Below the pieces are notes generated by a model. It worked only from the letters and a program-made list of their open reading frames with translations. It was not told where the DNA came from and ran no database searches. The position numbers and the translations under genes are program-made. From positions 3,162,001 to 3,226,000 of the forward strand of contig NZ_CP108394.1 in the NCBI RefSeq assembly GCF_041435215.1: DNA of 64,000 nucleotides, in the 5' to 3' direction. The DNA is from Streptomyces sp. NBC_01314 (GTDB taxonomy: Bacteria; Actinomycetota; Actinomycetes; Streptomycetales; Streptomycetaceae). Every line of letters starts with the position of its first letter. The stretch's first letter is position 1. Below are positions 15,877-26,372 of the stretch, in pieces.

Positions 15877-16635
15877 CTAGTCGGCCGCCCGCGCGGCAGC
15901 CTTCCGCTCCTCCGCCGCGCGCTCTTCCGCCTCCATCTCGGCGAACACGTCGATCGGCGCCGGCGCCTTCGCCAGGAACACCCAGGTCAGCCAGACCGCG
16001 AGCAGGAACGGCGGGATCTTCAGAGCGATGAGCACCCAGCCCAGCTGGGTGGTGTCGGCCCACCAGTAGAGCGGGAAGAGGATCGCGCACTTGGCGAGCA
16101 GGATCGCACCCCAGGCGTAACTCGCCTTCGCGTACGCCTTCTTGCGGCCGGGGTTCCGCTTGCGCCAGGACAGGTTCTCCTTGAAGACCGGGCCGAGCAT
16201 CAGGCCGATCAGCGGCACGCCTGCCAGCGTCGTGATGATGTACGCGAGCCCGAGGACCAGCGTGTACAGCATGCCCGGCAGGTAGAAGTCCTTGGCGTTG
16301 CCGGTCATCATCGCGAAGACCACGCCGAAGGCGACCCCGAAGACACCGCTGAAGGCGTGCTTGACGGTGTCCTTCATGACGAGCCGCACCACGACCAGCA
16401 GGACGGAGACACCGAGGGCCGCGAGGGCCGACGCGTGCAGGTCCTTGTTGATCGTGAAGATGGAGACGAAGAGCAGGCCCGGGAGCACGGTCTCGACCAT
16501 GCCGCGCACGCCACCGAACGCCTCGAACAGCGCGGCCTCCGTCACCGCCTTGGAGTCCTGCGAGCCGTCCTGTCCGCCCTGTGCGTCCTGGACGCCGCGC
16601 TGGGCGTCTTCCGTCGGCTTGTCGAGCGACGTCAC
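15877..16635 (-). CDS. DUF3159 integral membrane protein
   Basis: A 252-aa actinobacterial DUF3159 protein. A charged, Gln/Asp-rich N-terminus (about 30 residues) precedes ALFEAFGGVRGMVETVLPG, the conserved entry to the domain, and five or six hydrophobic segments follow between 45 and 225. The C-terminus is an acidic/Ala-rich helix. The function of the family is not established. It is followed upstream by the OB-fold gene with only three bases between them, so the two form an operon. Confidence 0.85.
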   Translation of the reverse strand: MTSLDKPTEDAQRGVQDAQGGQDGSQDSKAVTEAALFEAFGGVRGMVETVLPGLLFVSIFTINKDLHASALAALGVSVLLVVVRLVMKDTVKHAFSGVFGVAFGVVFAMMTGNAKDFYLPGMLYTLVLGLAYIITTLAGVPLIGLMLGPVFKENLSWRKRNPGRKKAYAKASYAWGAILLAKCAILFPLYWWADTTQLGWVLIALKIPPFLLAVWLTWVFLAKAPAPIDVFAEMEAEERAAEERKAAARAAD

Positions 16636-16638
16636 CGG

Positions 16639-17037
16639 CTACTCCCGTCCGAGGGGTCTGAGTTCGTACTTCGGATTGAACAGCACCCTACGGCCCCGGC
16701 TCATCGAGATCCGGCCGGATGCGATCAGCTTGCGCCCCGGCTCTATGCCGATGATGGAGTGCCTGCCCAGCCACACCACGTCCAGCGCGGCCGAACCGTC
16801 GAACAGCTCGGCCTCCAGGGCCGGGACACCGGCCCGGGGGCGCAGCGTGACCGTGCGCAAGGTACCAGTAACCGTCACTATCTGTCGGTCGTGGCAGTCA
16901 CATATGCGCGTGCAGCCCGCGGTGTCCGCGTCCTCGCGCAGCTCCTCCGACTCCAGGTCCGTCTGGGACGAGGACAGCCGGTCGAGCATGCGCCGGAACC
17001 GGCCCGCCGGCTTCTCGGAACGAGGAACAGCACTCAT
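16639..17037 (-). CDS. Small OB-fold nucleic-acid-binding protein
   Basis: A 132-aa soluble protein with an OB-fold over about 45-125: TRICDCHDRQIVTVTGTLRTVTL, then ALDVVWLGRHSIIGIEPGRKL, then SGRISMSRGRRVLFNPKYEL. This is the actinobacterial OB-fold family routinely found beside DUF3159. Nucleic-acid binding is predicted from the fold (RecG/tRNA-anticodon type), but the target is unknown. It is the first gene of a two-gene operon with the DUF3159 protein. Confidence 0.85.
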   Translation of the reverse strand: MSAVPRSEKPAGRFRRMLDRLSSSQTDLESEELREDADTAGCTRICDCHDRQIVTVTGTLRTVTLRPRAGVPALEAELFDGSAALDVVWLGRHSIIGIEPGRKLIASGRISMSRGRRVLFNPKYELRPLGRE

Positions 17038-17079
17038 GACAAAAGCGTACCGGGGCCCGCCGACAGCGCCGCACCCCGG

Positions 17080-17759
<680 letters not shown>

Positions 17760-17763
<4 letters not shown>

Positions 17764-20507
17764 GTGGTTCGCCTCTCTGCCGATGTGGCCGTGTCCACCG
17801 GGGCGCCCCTGCCTGTCGACCCGGTGACGTCCGCCGACGCGGCCGTGCCTGCCGACGGCCGGCCTGTGCCTGTCGCGGGGGCCGAGACCGCCGACGCGGC
17901 CGAAACCGGCGACGCGGCCGTACCTGCCGGAGAGGACGGCCCTGTCGACGGGGCCGTGTCCGCCGGGGGTGCCGCGCCCGGCGAGGGGCCCGTGGCGGTG
18001 CCTGAGCCGCTCTCCGCGGCCCGGACCGTGAGCACCATGGTGAGTCCTCCGCCCGGGGTGTCCTCGGCGTCGAGCGTGCCGCCCATGGCCTCGGCGAAGC
18101 CGCGGGCCACCGCGAGCCCCAGCCCCACGCCGGTCCCGCGCGGGGCGTCGCCGTGGCGCTGGAAGGGGGCGAAGATGCGGTCCTTGGCCTCGTCGGGGAC
18201 GCCGGGGCCCCGGTCGGTGACGCGGACCTCGACACGGCCGCCGAGGGCGCTGGCGGAGACCTGGGCGGGTGTACCGGGCGGGCTGTACTTGACGGCGTTC
18301 TCGACGATGTTGGCGACCGCGCGCTCCAGCAGCCCGGGGTCGACGGCGACCATGGGCAGGCTCTCGGGGATCTCCAGTCCGACGCTGCCCTCGGGGACGC
18401 CGACCAGGGCCATCGGGACCACCTCGTCGAGGTCGATCTCGCGGATCAGTGTGGTGACCGTGCCGGTCTGCAGACGGGACATGTCGAGGAGGTTGCCCAC
18501 GAGGTGGTCGAGCCGGTCGGCGCCCCCCTCGATCCCTTCGAGCAGTTCGGCCTCGTCCTCCCGCGACCAGGCCACGTCGTCGGAGCGCAGGGACGACACG
18601 GCGGCCTTGATGCCGGCCAGCGGGGTGCGCAGATCGTGGCTGACGGCGGCGAGTAGCGCGGTGCGGATGCGGTTGCCCTCGGCCAGCTCCTTGGCCTGGT
18701 CGGCCTCCTGCTGGAGGCGTCGGCGGTCCAGTACGACGGCGGCCTGGGCGGCGAACGCGGCGAGCACCCGGCGGTCCTCTGCGGGCAGGACGCGCCCGGA
18801 GAGGGCGAGCGCCATGTGGTCGCCGACCGGCATGTCCACGTCCGCGTCCTCCGGGCGGTCCACCTGGCGGGGTCCGACGCTGCCGGCGCAGGTCCACGGG
18901 TCCACCTCGCTCCCGCGCTCCAGCAGGGCCACCGACTCCATCCCGAAGGTCTCGCGGACCCGTTCGAGCAGCGCCTCCAGGCTGGTCTCCCCGCGCAGCA
19001 CGCTGCCCGCGAGGAAGGACAGGATCTCCGACTCGGCGCGCAGCCTGGCCGCCTGGTGGGTGCGCCGGGCCGCGAGATCCACCACGGACGCCACGGACAC
19101 CGCGACCCCTATGAAGACCACGATGGCGACGATGTTCGTCGGGTCGTCGACCGTCAGGGTGTGCACCGGCGGTGTGAAGAACCAGTTGAGCAGCAGCGAG
19201 CCCAGCACGGCGGCGGCCAGGGCGGGCAGCAGACCGCCCAGCAGGGCCGCGGCCACCGTCACCGACAGGAACAGCAGCATGTCGTTGGCGAGACCCAGGT
19301 CGGTCTCGAAGTTGGCCAGCAGCAGCGCGAGCAGCGGCGGTCCGGCCGTCCCGGCCAGCCAGCCCCAGATCATCCGGGCGCGGCCGAGCCGCGCGCCCCG
19401 GGCGACGGGCAGCCCGCGCCCCTTGCCCGCCTCGCCGTGGGTGATCAGGTGGACGTCGAGGTCGGGCCCGGAGTCCCGGGCGACGGTCGCGCCGACGCCC
19501 GGCCCGAACACGTACTGCCAGCTCTTGCGCCGCGAGACGCCGAGCACGATCTGGGTGGCGTTGACCCCGCGCGCGAAGGCCAGCAGCGCGGCCGGGATGT
19601 CGTCGCCGACCACGTGGTGGAAGGTACCGCCGAGGTCCTCCACCAGGGTGCGCTGAACGGCGAGTTCCTTGGGCGAGGCGGCGGTCAGCCCGTCGCTGCG
19701 GGCGATGTACACGGCCATGACCTCGCCGCCGGCGCCCTTCTCGGCGAGCCGGGCGGCCCGCCGGATCAGCGTCCGCCCCTCGGGGCCGCCGGTCAGCCCG
19801 ACCACGATCCGCTCGCGCGAGCCCCAGATCCTCGACACCTGGTGCTCACTGCGGTACGCGTTCAGGTACTCGTCGACCCGGTCCGCCACCCACAGCAGTG
19901 CCAACTCCCGAAGCGCGGTCAGGTTCCCGGGCCGGAAGTAGTTCGACAGGGCGGCGTCGACCTTGTCGGGCTGGTAGACGTTGCCGTGCGCCATCCGCCG
20001 CCGCAGCGCCTGGGGCGACATGTCGACCAGCTCTATCTGGTCGGCCCGCCGGACCACCTCGTCGGGAACCGTCTCGCGCTGCCGTACACCCGTTATCGAC
20101 TCGACGACATCACCGAGCGACTCAAGGTGCTGGATGTTGACCGTCGATATCACGTCGATACCGGCCGCGAGCAGTTCCTGGACGTCCTGCCAGCGCTTGT
20201 CGTTGCGGGAGCCGGGCACATTGGTGTGGGCCAGCTCGTCCACGAGGGCGACCCGGGGCCGCCTGGCGAGGACGGCGTCCACGTCCATCTCCGTGAAGAC
20301 CGCGTCCCGGTACGCCAGCTCCCGACGTGGGATCCGGTCGAGACCGTGCAGCATCACCTCGGTGCGGGAGCGGCCGTGGTGCTCCACGAAGGCCACCACG
20401 CAGTCGGTGCCGCGTTCGATCCGGCGGTGCGCTTCGGACAGCATCGCGTACGTCTTGCCGACGCCCGGTGCCGCACCGAGATAGATCCGAAGCTTCCCGC
20501 GTCCCAT
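17760..20507 (-). CDS. kdpD: KdpD-type osmosensitive potassium sensor histidine kinase
   Basis: A 915-aa sensor. The N-terminal KdpD domain has Walker A GAAPGVGKT and Walker B VALVDELAHTN. A universal-stress-protein domain follows (about 235-360), the site that binds c-di-AMP in some firmicute KdpDs. Four membrane segments lie near 390-490, then a GAF-like region, HisKA (AVSHDLRTPLAGIK) and HATPase (NIVENAVKY, GVGLGLAVARGF). After the ATPase domain comes an unusual tail of about 85 residues made almost only of Ala, Thr, Ser, Gly, Pro and Asp. The ATG at 20507 is chosen because GRGKLRIYLGAAPG is the family start. Confidence 0.9.
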
Positions 20508-20661
20508 GGCCCCATTGTCTTCCCGTGACCGCCGCCTACGCAGCGTCGACCCTACGGCCAATAATCACGGCAAACGGGACACTGGGCGGACCGGAGCCGC
20601 TCTTTGACACAACCCTGACGCGCCCCGGGCGAAGAGCCGACATGACAGCGAACATGACAAA

Positions 20662-20688
20662 GGGCCGCACCCCGCAGGGGTACGGCCC
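20662..20688. terminator. Hairpin terminator of the DUF3710 operon
   Basis: A 6-bp plus 5-bp stem with one mismatch and a three-base loop (GGGCCG...ACCCC gca GGGGT...CGGCCC) lies downstream of the DUF3710 stop on the minus strand; T-rich sequence follows on that strand. Confidence 0.6.
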
Positions 20689-20744
20689 ATGTACATGCGC
20701 CCGGTCAGGGGCGCGGGGAGCCGCGCGACCAGCTCCCGGAGCGT

Positions 20745-21524
20745 TCAGCGAACCTCGGTGATCTCCGGCCCACGCTGCAGCTGCCCCATGCCGCCGGAGA
20801 AGCGGGAACCGGCCTGCTCGTCCTGCTGGACACCCTCGGGCACCATCTGCGCGTCGTTCGGCAGCTTGAGGACGATCGGGTCGCGCGGAGCCATGGGACC
20901 CTCCCCGCGGACGACGACCGTGTCCCGGAAGATCTGCTCCAGCAGCCCGGCGGTCTGCGGCTCCACCGCGCCACGGCCGGAGATCACCCCGCGCAGGAAC
21001 CAGCGGGGCCCGTCCACACCGACGAACCGGACCACCTGGAAGCCACCCGTGCCGTCCGGCAGCTGCACCGGTACCTGCGCGCGCAGCTCCCAGCCGAGGG
21101 GGCCCTCGACCTCGTCGATGACACCGCCCTGCTGGGTGATGCCGGAGGCGATCTCCTCGCGGACCTCGCCCCAGATGCCCTCGCGCTTGGGCGCCGCGAA
21201 GGCCTGCAGCTGTACCGCGCTGTCGCGGAGCACGACGGTCGCCGCGACGATCGCGTCGCCCGCGACCTCGACCCGCAGCTCCATGCCGTCGACTCCGGGC
21301 ACGAAGACGCCGCCGAGGTCCACCCGGCCCTCGCCGGGCTCGCGCACCTCGGTGCTGTCCCACGGCCCGTCGGGCCGGGGCTCGGGCTCGAGCCGTACGC
21401 GCTCGCGCGCGACCTCGTCCGCCTCAGTGTCGGCGTCCCCAGCGACGCCGTCGACCTGCTCGGCCTCGCTCGCCGCGTCCGCCGCGTCCTCGGCGGAACC
21501 CTTCTTCTTGCGACGTCCGAACAC
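20745..21524 (-). CDS. DUF3710 domain-containing protein
   Basis: A 259-aa protein of the actinobacterial DUF3710 family. After a basic start (MFGRRKKKGS) and about 50 acidic, Ala-rich residues, the conserved domain (VDLGGVFVPGVDGMELRVEV onward) is a beta-rich fold. The last 25 residues are Gln/Gly-rich. Its biochemical role is not known. The GTG start at 21524 lies one base after the dut stop and has an AAGGAC ribosome-binding site, so it is the last gene of the thioesterase-dut-DUF3710 operon. The long open extension upstream overlaps dut and is not coding. Confidence 0.85.
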   Translation of the reverse strand: MFGRRKKKGSAEDAADAASEAEQVDGVAGDADTEADEVARERVRLEPEPRPDGPWDSTEVREPGEGRVDLGGVFVPGVDGMELRVEVAGDAIVAATVVLRDSAVQLQAFAAPKREGIWGEVREEIASGITQQGGVIDEVEGPLGWELRAQVPVQLPDGTGGFQVVRFVGVDGPRWFLRGVISGRGAVEPQTAGLLEQIFRDTVVVRGEGPMAPRDPIVLKLPNDAQMVPEGVQQDEQAGSRFSGGMGQLQRGPEITEVR

Positions 21525-21525
21525 G

Positions 21526-22056
21526 TCACTGTCCTTCCCGGTCGGATACGACCGATGCGTATCGATTCCCACCCGTTGCCACCCATGGTCCGCCCACGGC
21601 GGCATGACCGCCGGTGGACCCGAAGCCCCCCTCGGCCCGCGCCGAGTCGGGAAGCTCCGCCACCTCCTGGAAGCGCACCTTCTCGACCTGCTGGACGACC
21701 AGTTGGGCAATCCGGTCGAAGCGTTCGAACCGCACGGCTTCATGCGGGTCGAGATTCACCACGATCACCTTGATCTCCCCACGGTACCCGGCATCAACCG
21801 TCCCCGGGGCATTCACCAGGGCCACGCCGCAGCGGGCGGCGAGGCCGGACCGTGGGTGTACGAAGGCCGCGTACCCCTCCGGGAGCGCGATGGACACTCC
21901 CGTGGGAAGTACGGCCCGTTCACCGGGCTTCAACTCCCGGCTCTCCGTGGTCCGCAGATCGGCTCCCGCGTCACCGGGCCGCGCGTACTCCGGCAGCGGC
22001 ACGTCGGGGTCGACGCGCCGGACCAGGACGTCGAGAGGGGTACGGTCGCCGCTCAC
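21526..22056 (-). CDS. dut: dUTP diphosphatase
   Basis: A 176-aa trimeric-type dUTPase, hydrolysing dUTP to dUMP and pyrophosphate to keep uracil out of DNA and feed dTMP synthesis. All five family motifs are visible: RPGDAGADLR, HPRSGLAAR, NAPGTVDAGYRGEIKV, RFDRIAQLVV and ARAEGGFGSTG, the last being the flexible C-terminal arm. A C-terminal extension of about 30 residues follows motif 5. The gene overlaps the thioesterase gene by four bases (ATGA) and touches the DUF3710 gene. Confidence 0.95.
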   Translation of the reverse strand: MSGDRTPLDVLVRRVDPDVPLPEYARPGDAGADLRTTESRELKPGERAVLPTGVSIALPEGYAAFVHPRSGLAARCGVALVNAPGTVDAGYRGEIKVIVVNLDPHEAVRFERFDRIAQLVVQQVEKVRFQEVAELPDSARAEGGFGSTGGHAAVGGPWVATGGNRYASVVSDREGQ

Positions 22057-22637
22057 GGGTTCACCTCGAAGGCGCGGGCCCGCCGGATCTGGTCCGGGTC
22101 CTTCATGGCCGCCTGGATCTCCTCGTCCCGGCCGTGGTCGATGAAGTGGTCGACCTTGACCTCGACGAAGAGGGCGTCGGCGCGAACGGCCAGCGGGCCG
22201 TCGGGGCCGCCGATGCGTCCCTCGGCGGTCGCGAAGATCTTCCTCCCGGCCACCGCCGTCGCCTCGGCCCGGAGATGCAGCACGGTGTCGACGGGGACGG
22301 GCCGCAGGAAATCGGTCTCCAGCCGCCCGGTCACGGCGATGGTGCGCAGCAGCCAGGTGAGGGAGCCGAGGGTCTCGTCGAGAGCGCTGGCCAGAACTCC
22401 GCCGTGCGCGAGGCCCGGGGCCCCCTGGTGCGCGGGCCGCACGGTGAATTCGGCGGTGAGCGTGACACCCTCGCCGGCCCTCGCCTCCAGATGCAGCCCG
22501 TGGGGCTGTTCACCACCGCAGCCGAAACACTGCCCGTAGTGCGCGCCGAGCAACTCACCGGGAGCGGGCGCCTCGGGATGCCGTACGGGCGCCGTGGCGT
22601 CCGCCGGGGGTCGCAGGGCCGCGGAAGTACCTCTCAC
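22053..22637 (-). CDS. PaaI-family hotdog-fold thioesterase
   Basis: A 194-aa protein with a single hotdog domain. FGCGGEQPHGLHLEAR leads into the fold, and LAHGGVLASALDETLGSL is the central helix with the conserved Gly-Gly and the acidic residue positioned for acyl-CoA hydrolysis. The substrate cannot be read from sequence. A 30-residue Pro/Ala-rich lead precedes the domain. It begins an operon with dut and the DUF3710 gene, a conserved actinobacterial order that implies no pathway by itself. Confidence 0.85.
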   Translation of the reverse strand: MRGTSAALRPPADATAPVRHPEAPAPGELLGAHYGQCFGCGGEQPHGLHLEARAGEGVTLTAEFTVRPAHQGAPGLAHGGVLASALDETLGSLTWLLRTIAVTGRLETDFLRPVPVDTVLHLRAEATAVAGRKIFATAEGRIGGPDGPLAVRADALFVEVKVDHFIDHGRDEEIQAAMKDPDQIRRARAFEVNP

Positions 22638-22749
22638 AGGCGCAGACCTTACCCGTCCGTCAGCGTCCGGCCACCGCCCCTACGGGCAGGGTTTACCCTC
22701 GGACGCCCCTATTCCGGGGCCGGAGGGCCCCCGTGCCAAGCTTGACGCC

Positions 22750-23211
22750 ATGCAGCTCTCCGCCCCGCCGTACGAAGAACGCCTCACCGCTCCCCGCACC
22801 TGGTGGCTCGTCTGCTTCCTGGTCGGCGTCTCGATGGCCCTCATCCTGCTGCCCTTCGGCACGCTCCCCCTGCTGGGCGGGCTCGTCGGCGGCACCGCGG
22901 TCGCGGCGGTCGTCGCCAGTTCCTACGGCTCGGTCCGGATCCGCGTCGTCGGCGACTCGCTGATCGCGGGCGAGGCGAAGATCCCGGTGAGCGCCCTGGG
23001 CGAGCCGGAGATCCTCGACCGCGAGGAGGCCCAGGCCTGGCGCACGTACAAGGCCAATCCCCACGCCTTCATGCTCCTGCGCGCCTACATCCCCACCGCG
23101 CTCCGCATCCCGATCACCGATCCGGCCGACCCGACCCCGTACGCGTACCTGTCGACGAGGGAACCGGAGCGTCTGGTGGCCGCCCTGGAGGCGGCGAGGA
23201 CAGCGGCGTAG
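22750..23211 (+). CDS. DUF3093 membrane protein
   Basis: A 153-aa protein with two membrane segments close together near the N-terminus (WWLVCFLVGVSMALILLPFG and LLGGLVGGTAVAAVVASS) and a cytosolic or periplasmic beta-rich tail containing VSALGEPEILDREEAQAWR and the short AYIPTALRIPI motif. This is the DUF3093 family, of unknown function. It is transcribed away from the thioesterase operon with 112 bases between the starts. Confidence 0.85.
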   Translation: MQLSAPPYEERLTAPRTWWLVCFLVGVSMALILLPFGTLPLLGGLVGGTAVAAVVASSYGSVRIRVVGDSLIAGEAKIPVSALGEPEILDREEAQAWRTYKANPHAFMLLRAYIPTALRIPITDPADPTPYAYLSTREPERLVAALEAARTAA

Positions 23212-23436
23212 CCCGGTTCGCCACTCGGCTGCGGAACGGCTCGTCACTCCGCGTCGGCGCGGTTTTCTCGCCGAACTCTTACCGCCGAGAAACGCCTCGC
23301 CGCCGGGAAAGTTCCCGCCGCCGCAACGGCGATCAGTCACGACGGTGCATTCGGCTCGTTCTCGGCGGCGTCCGACTCGGGCGCGCCTGCTCGCGGAAAC
23401 ACTCCACGGATCAGGAGCGCGCCCGGCACCTCCCGC

Positions 23437-24387
23437 TCAGCCCCCGCCGAGTTCCTTGGGCAACTCCCCCACCGTCAGGGGATCGGCCGGCGTCTCCAGC
23501 GGCGGCAGTTCCGGCAACGCCTCCCACGGCACCTGCGTCCGCCGCAGGTCCTTACGGATCCGCTCCGCGAGGTGCTTGGTGTCCCGGCGGTTCATGACCG
23601 CCCCGACCGCGGCGCCGACCAGGAACGGCATCAGGTTCGGCAGGTTGCGCACCATCCGCTTCATGATCTGCTGCCGCAGCTGCCGCTTCAGCTGCCCGCC
23701 GAGCGCCGAGTTGATCGTCGACGGCCGGGTCACGTCGATGCCGCGCTCCCCGGACCAGGAGTCCAGATAGGCGCTACTGCGCTGCCGCAGGTTCCCCGGC
23801 GGCCGCGCCCCGTACACCTCGTGCAGCTCCGCGATGAGCTTCAGCTCGACCGCGGCGACCCCGGTGATCTCGGCGGCCAGTTCCGCGGGCATCGCGGGCG
23901 GGGCCGGCAGCATCGCGGCGGCCCCGACGCCCGCGCCCACCGTGGAGGACGCGTTGGCGGCCCCCGCGACGAGCTTGTCGGCGATCTGCTCGGGCCCCAG
24001 CCCCGGGAACTGGGCACGCAGAGCCGCGAGGTCGCGTACGGGAATCCGCGGGGCGATCTCGATGATCCGGTCGGTGATGTACGCGAGCCCCGCTCTGGCC
24101 CGGTCACCGCTCTTGCGGGCCCCGACCTTGAGGCCCTGTTTCAGTCCGTCGCGGACGGCGGCCGCGCGCCGTCCGGCGACCGGCGCCGGAGTGTCCACCG
24201 GTACGGGCAGAGATCCCTGCTCATCCGTGGCGCCCCCCGACGCCGTGACGGGCGCACGTTCGAGCGAGGCCGCTCCCTGGTCGGAGGAGCCCCGCTCGTC
24301 GTCACGCACGCCGTCAGGGCCGTCGTAGGGCCCCGGGTCCGCCCCCTTGCGGGAGCGGCGCTTCCAAGGAAAGGTCGAGCCAGTCAC
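23437..24387 (-). CDS. Conserved actinobacterial protein of unknown function
   Basis: A 316-aa protein. The first 65 residues are charged and probably disordered. A Gly/Ala-rich amphipathic region spans about 85-190 (including TVGAGVGAAAMLPAPPAMPAE), with a membrane-associated look, followed by ITGVAAVELKLIAELHEVYG and a later hydrophobic stretch NLPNLMPFLVGAAVGAVMNRR. The overall layout recalls EcsC-like peripheral membrane proteins, but I cannot confirm the family. It stands 13 bases downstream of the DUF4193 gene and is probably co-transcribed with it. Confidence 0.7.
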   Translation of the reverse strand: MTGSTFPWKRRSRKGADPGPYDGPDGVRDDERGSSDQGAASLERAPVTASGGATDEQGSLPVPVDTPAPVAGRRAAAVRDGLKQGLKVGARKSGDRARAGLAYITDRIIEIAPRIPVRDLAALRAQFPGLGPEQIADKLVAGAANASSTVGAGVGAAAMLPAPPAMPAELAAEITGVAAVELKLIAELHEVYGARPPGNLRQRSSAYLDSWSGERGIDVTRPSTINSALGGQLKRQLRQQIMKRMVRNLPNLMPFLVGAAVGAVMNRRDTKHLAERIRKDLRRTQVPWEALPELPPLETPADPLTVGELPKELGGG

Positions 24388-24400
24388 GGCCGACCCTGCC

Positions 24401-24697
24401 TCAGTCGCAGTCGCGGCAGATCGGCTGACCGTTCTTCTCGCGGGCCAGCTGGCTGCGGTGGTGCACCAGGAAGCAGCTCATGCAAGTGAACTCGTCCTGC
24501 TGCTTGGGCAGCACCCGGACGGCCAGCTCCTCGTTCGAGAGGTCGGCCCCGGGCAGTTCCAGGCCTTCGGCTGCCTCGAACTCATCTACATCCACGGCCG
24601 AAGTCGACTTGTCGTTCCGGCGAGCCTTCAGTTCTTCAAGGCTGTCCGAGTCGACGTCGTCGTCGGTCTTGCGTGGGGTGTCGTAATCCGTTGCCAT
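24401..24697 (-). CDS. DUF4193 small zinc-ribbon protein
   Basis: A 98-aa acidic protein with two Cys pairs near the C-terminus (FTCMSCF and PICRDCD) that should bind one zinc ion, preceded by an acidic, probably flexible half. This is the DUF4193 family, near-universal in actinobacteria and of unknown function; a transcription-associated role is sometimes guessed from the zinc ribbon. The ATG at 24697 is chosen for its agreement with the usual family start (MATDYDTPR). Confidence 0.9.
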   Translation of the reverse strand: MATDYDTPRKTDDDVDSDSLEELKARRNDKSTSAVDVDEFEAAEGLELPGADLSNEELAVRVLPKQQDEFTCMSCFLVHHRSQLAREKNGQPICRDCD

Positions 24698-25103
24698 GTC
24701 GCGCTCTCCCCCTCTGGGTGTCTGCGGTGTCTCCAGCGCACGTAACGCGTGAGAGGCCGGACTTGTGCCCGACCTGAGGCGGAGATTTTGCCTCACATCA
24801 AGGTCTGTTACTCAATCGACACCCAACCGGACTCCTCAAGAGTGATCGGCTTGGATGGCGAACGGGACCGTACACGGTCCTGAGGCTGCATATCAAAGGC
24901 GTCCCAGCATGTACTTCCCGTGATCTCAACCCCCGAAAACCCGGATCTTCCCGGCTTTACGACGGCCACATGATCACGCTCGGTAGATGGCTGGAAAATC
25001 GCCCATGTGATCGATCACACATCGGTCGTGCACGACCGTTTCGATCAGGTACCCCGGAAATTCCGCGCAAAGCGAACACATCCCGGAGCCGGGGGTCATG
25101 GTC
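24698..25103. other. 406-base intergenic stretch
   Basis: It lies between the DUF4193 start and the 3' end of the sensor kinase gene, and should contain the DUF4193 promoter. The only structure I see is a 7-bp inverted repeat with a two-base centre at 24865-24880. No gene or RNA is recognised. Confidence 0.4.
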
Positions 25104-26366
25104 TCAGACGGGCAGGGTCACGCGCATCACGAGTCCGCCTCCCTCACGTGGCCGGGCGGCGATGTGGCCGCCGTGCGCGCGGGCCACGGACCGGACGATC
25201 GACAGGCCGAGGCCCACGCCCTTGTCGCTGCCCGTGCGCTCCGTACGCAGCCGCCGGAACGGCTCGAAAAGATTGTCGATCTCGTACGCCGGGACCACGG
25301 GCCCGGTGTTCGTGACCACCAGGACCGCCTGCCCGTGCTGCAGCTCCGTCGTGACCTCCACCCAGCCTCCCGGCCCCGGCACGTTGTACCGGACGGCGTT
25401 CTGGACGAGGTTCAGGGCGATCCGCTCCAGCAGGACGCCGTTGCCCTGGACGACCGCGGGGGCCCACTCGCCGCGGATCTCCACCTTCTTGCTGTCCGCC
25501 TCGGAGCGCACCTGGTCGATGGCCTGGGAGGCGACCTCGGCGAGGTCAACGGGCTTGCGCTCGACGATCTGGTTGTCGCTGCGGGCGAGCAGCAGCAGCC
25601 CCTCGACGAGCTGCTCGCTGCGCTCGTTGGTGGCCAGCAGCGTCTTGCCCAGCTGCTGCAGCTCGGCCGGCGCGCCCGGATCGGAGAGATGCACCTCAAG
25701 GAGTGTGCGGTTGATCGCGAGCGGTGTTCGCAGCTCGTGCGAGGCGTTCCCGACGAACCGCTGCTGGGCCGTGAAGGCCCGCTGGAGCCGCTCCAGCATG
25801 TCGTCGAAGGTGTCCGCCAGCTCCTTCAGCTCGTCGTCCGGACCGTCCAGCTCGATGCGGCGGGACAGGTCCGAGCCGGCGACCGCGCGCGCGGTGCGGG
25901 TGATCCGGCCGAGCGGCGCGAGCACCCGGCCCGCCATCGCGTACCCGAAGGCGAACGCGATCACGGCGAGCCCGAGGAGGGCCAGCAGGGAGCGGCTGAG
26001 CAGAGTGTCCAGGGCGACCTGGCGCTCGTGGTCGATGCAGGCCGAGATCGCCGCGTTGAAGTCGTCGAGCCGAAGGTTGGTCGGGGCCGTGTCGGCGTCG
26101 ACCGCGGGGCAGATGTTGCTGGACACGCTGATGTCCTTGCCGTCCTCGATCTTGAACACCGGTGTGTTGCCGGTGGTCACGGCCTGGGCGGCCAGCAGGT
26201 AGATGATCGACAGCAGCAGGATCCCGGCGATCAGGAACATGCCGCCGTACAGCAGCGTGAGCCGTATCCGGATGGTCGGGCGCAGCCACGGGAGCGGGTT
26301 CTGCGCCCGCCGGGGGTCCCAGGTGGGCTTCGGGGGTGCCTGGGGCGGCGCGGGGGTGGGGGCCAC
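25104..26366 (-). CDS. cutS: CutS sensor histidine kinase
   Basis: A 420-aa membrane kinase. A Pro-rich cytosolic start leads to one membrane segment (LLYGGMFLIAGILLLSIIYL), an extracytoplasmic loop of about 60 residues with exactly two cysteines (Cys86 and Cys110), and a second segment near 125-145. HAMP, HisKA (NASHELRTPLAINR, His210) and HATPase (NLVQNAVRY, GLGLSIVRSVARAHGG) follow. The Streptomyces CutRS pair is associated with envelope and secretion stress, and the conserved extracellular cysteines are thought to sense disulfide status. The response-regulator gene lies six bases upstream. Confidence 0.85.
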   Translation of the reverse strand: MAPTPAPPQAPPKPTWDPRRAQNPLPWLRPTIRIRLTLLYGGMFLIAGILLLSIIYLLAAQAVTTGNTPVFKIEDGKDISVSSNICPAVDADTAPTNLRLDDFNAAISACIDHERQVALDTLLSRSLLALLGLAVIAFAFGYAMAGRVLAPLGRITRTARAVAGSDLSRRIELDGPDDELKELADTFDDMLERLQRAFTAQQRFVGNASHELRTPLAINRTLLEVHLSDPGAPAELQQLGKTLLATNERSEQLVEGLLLLARSDNQIVERKPVDLAEVASQAIDQVRSEADSKKVEIRGEWAPAVVQGNGVLLERIALNLVQNAVRYNVPGPGGWVEVTTELQHGQAVLVVTNTGPVVPAYEIDNLFEPFRRLRTERTGSDKGVGLGLSIVRSVARAHGGHIAARPREGGGLVMRVTLPV

Positions 26367-26372
26367 GGCGGA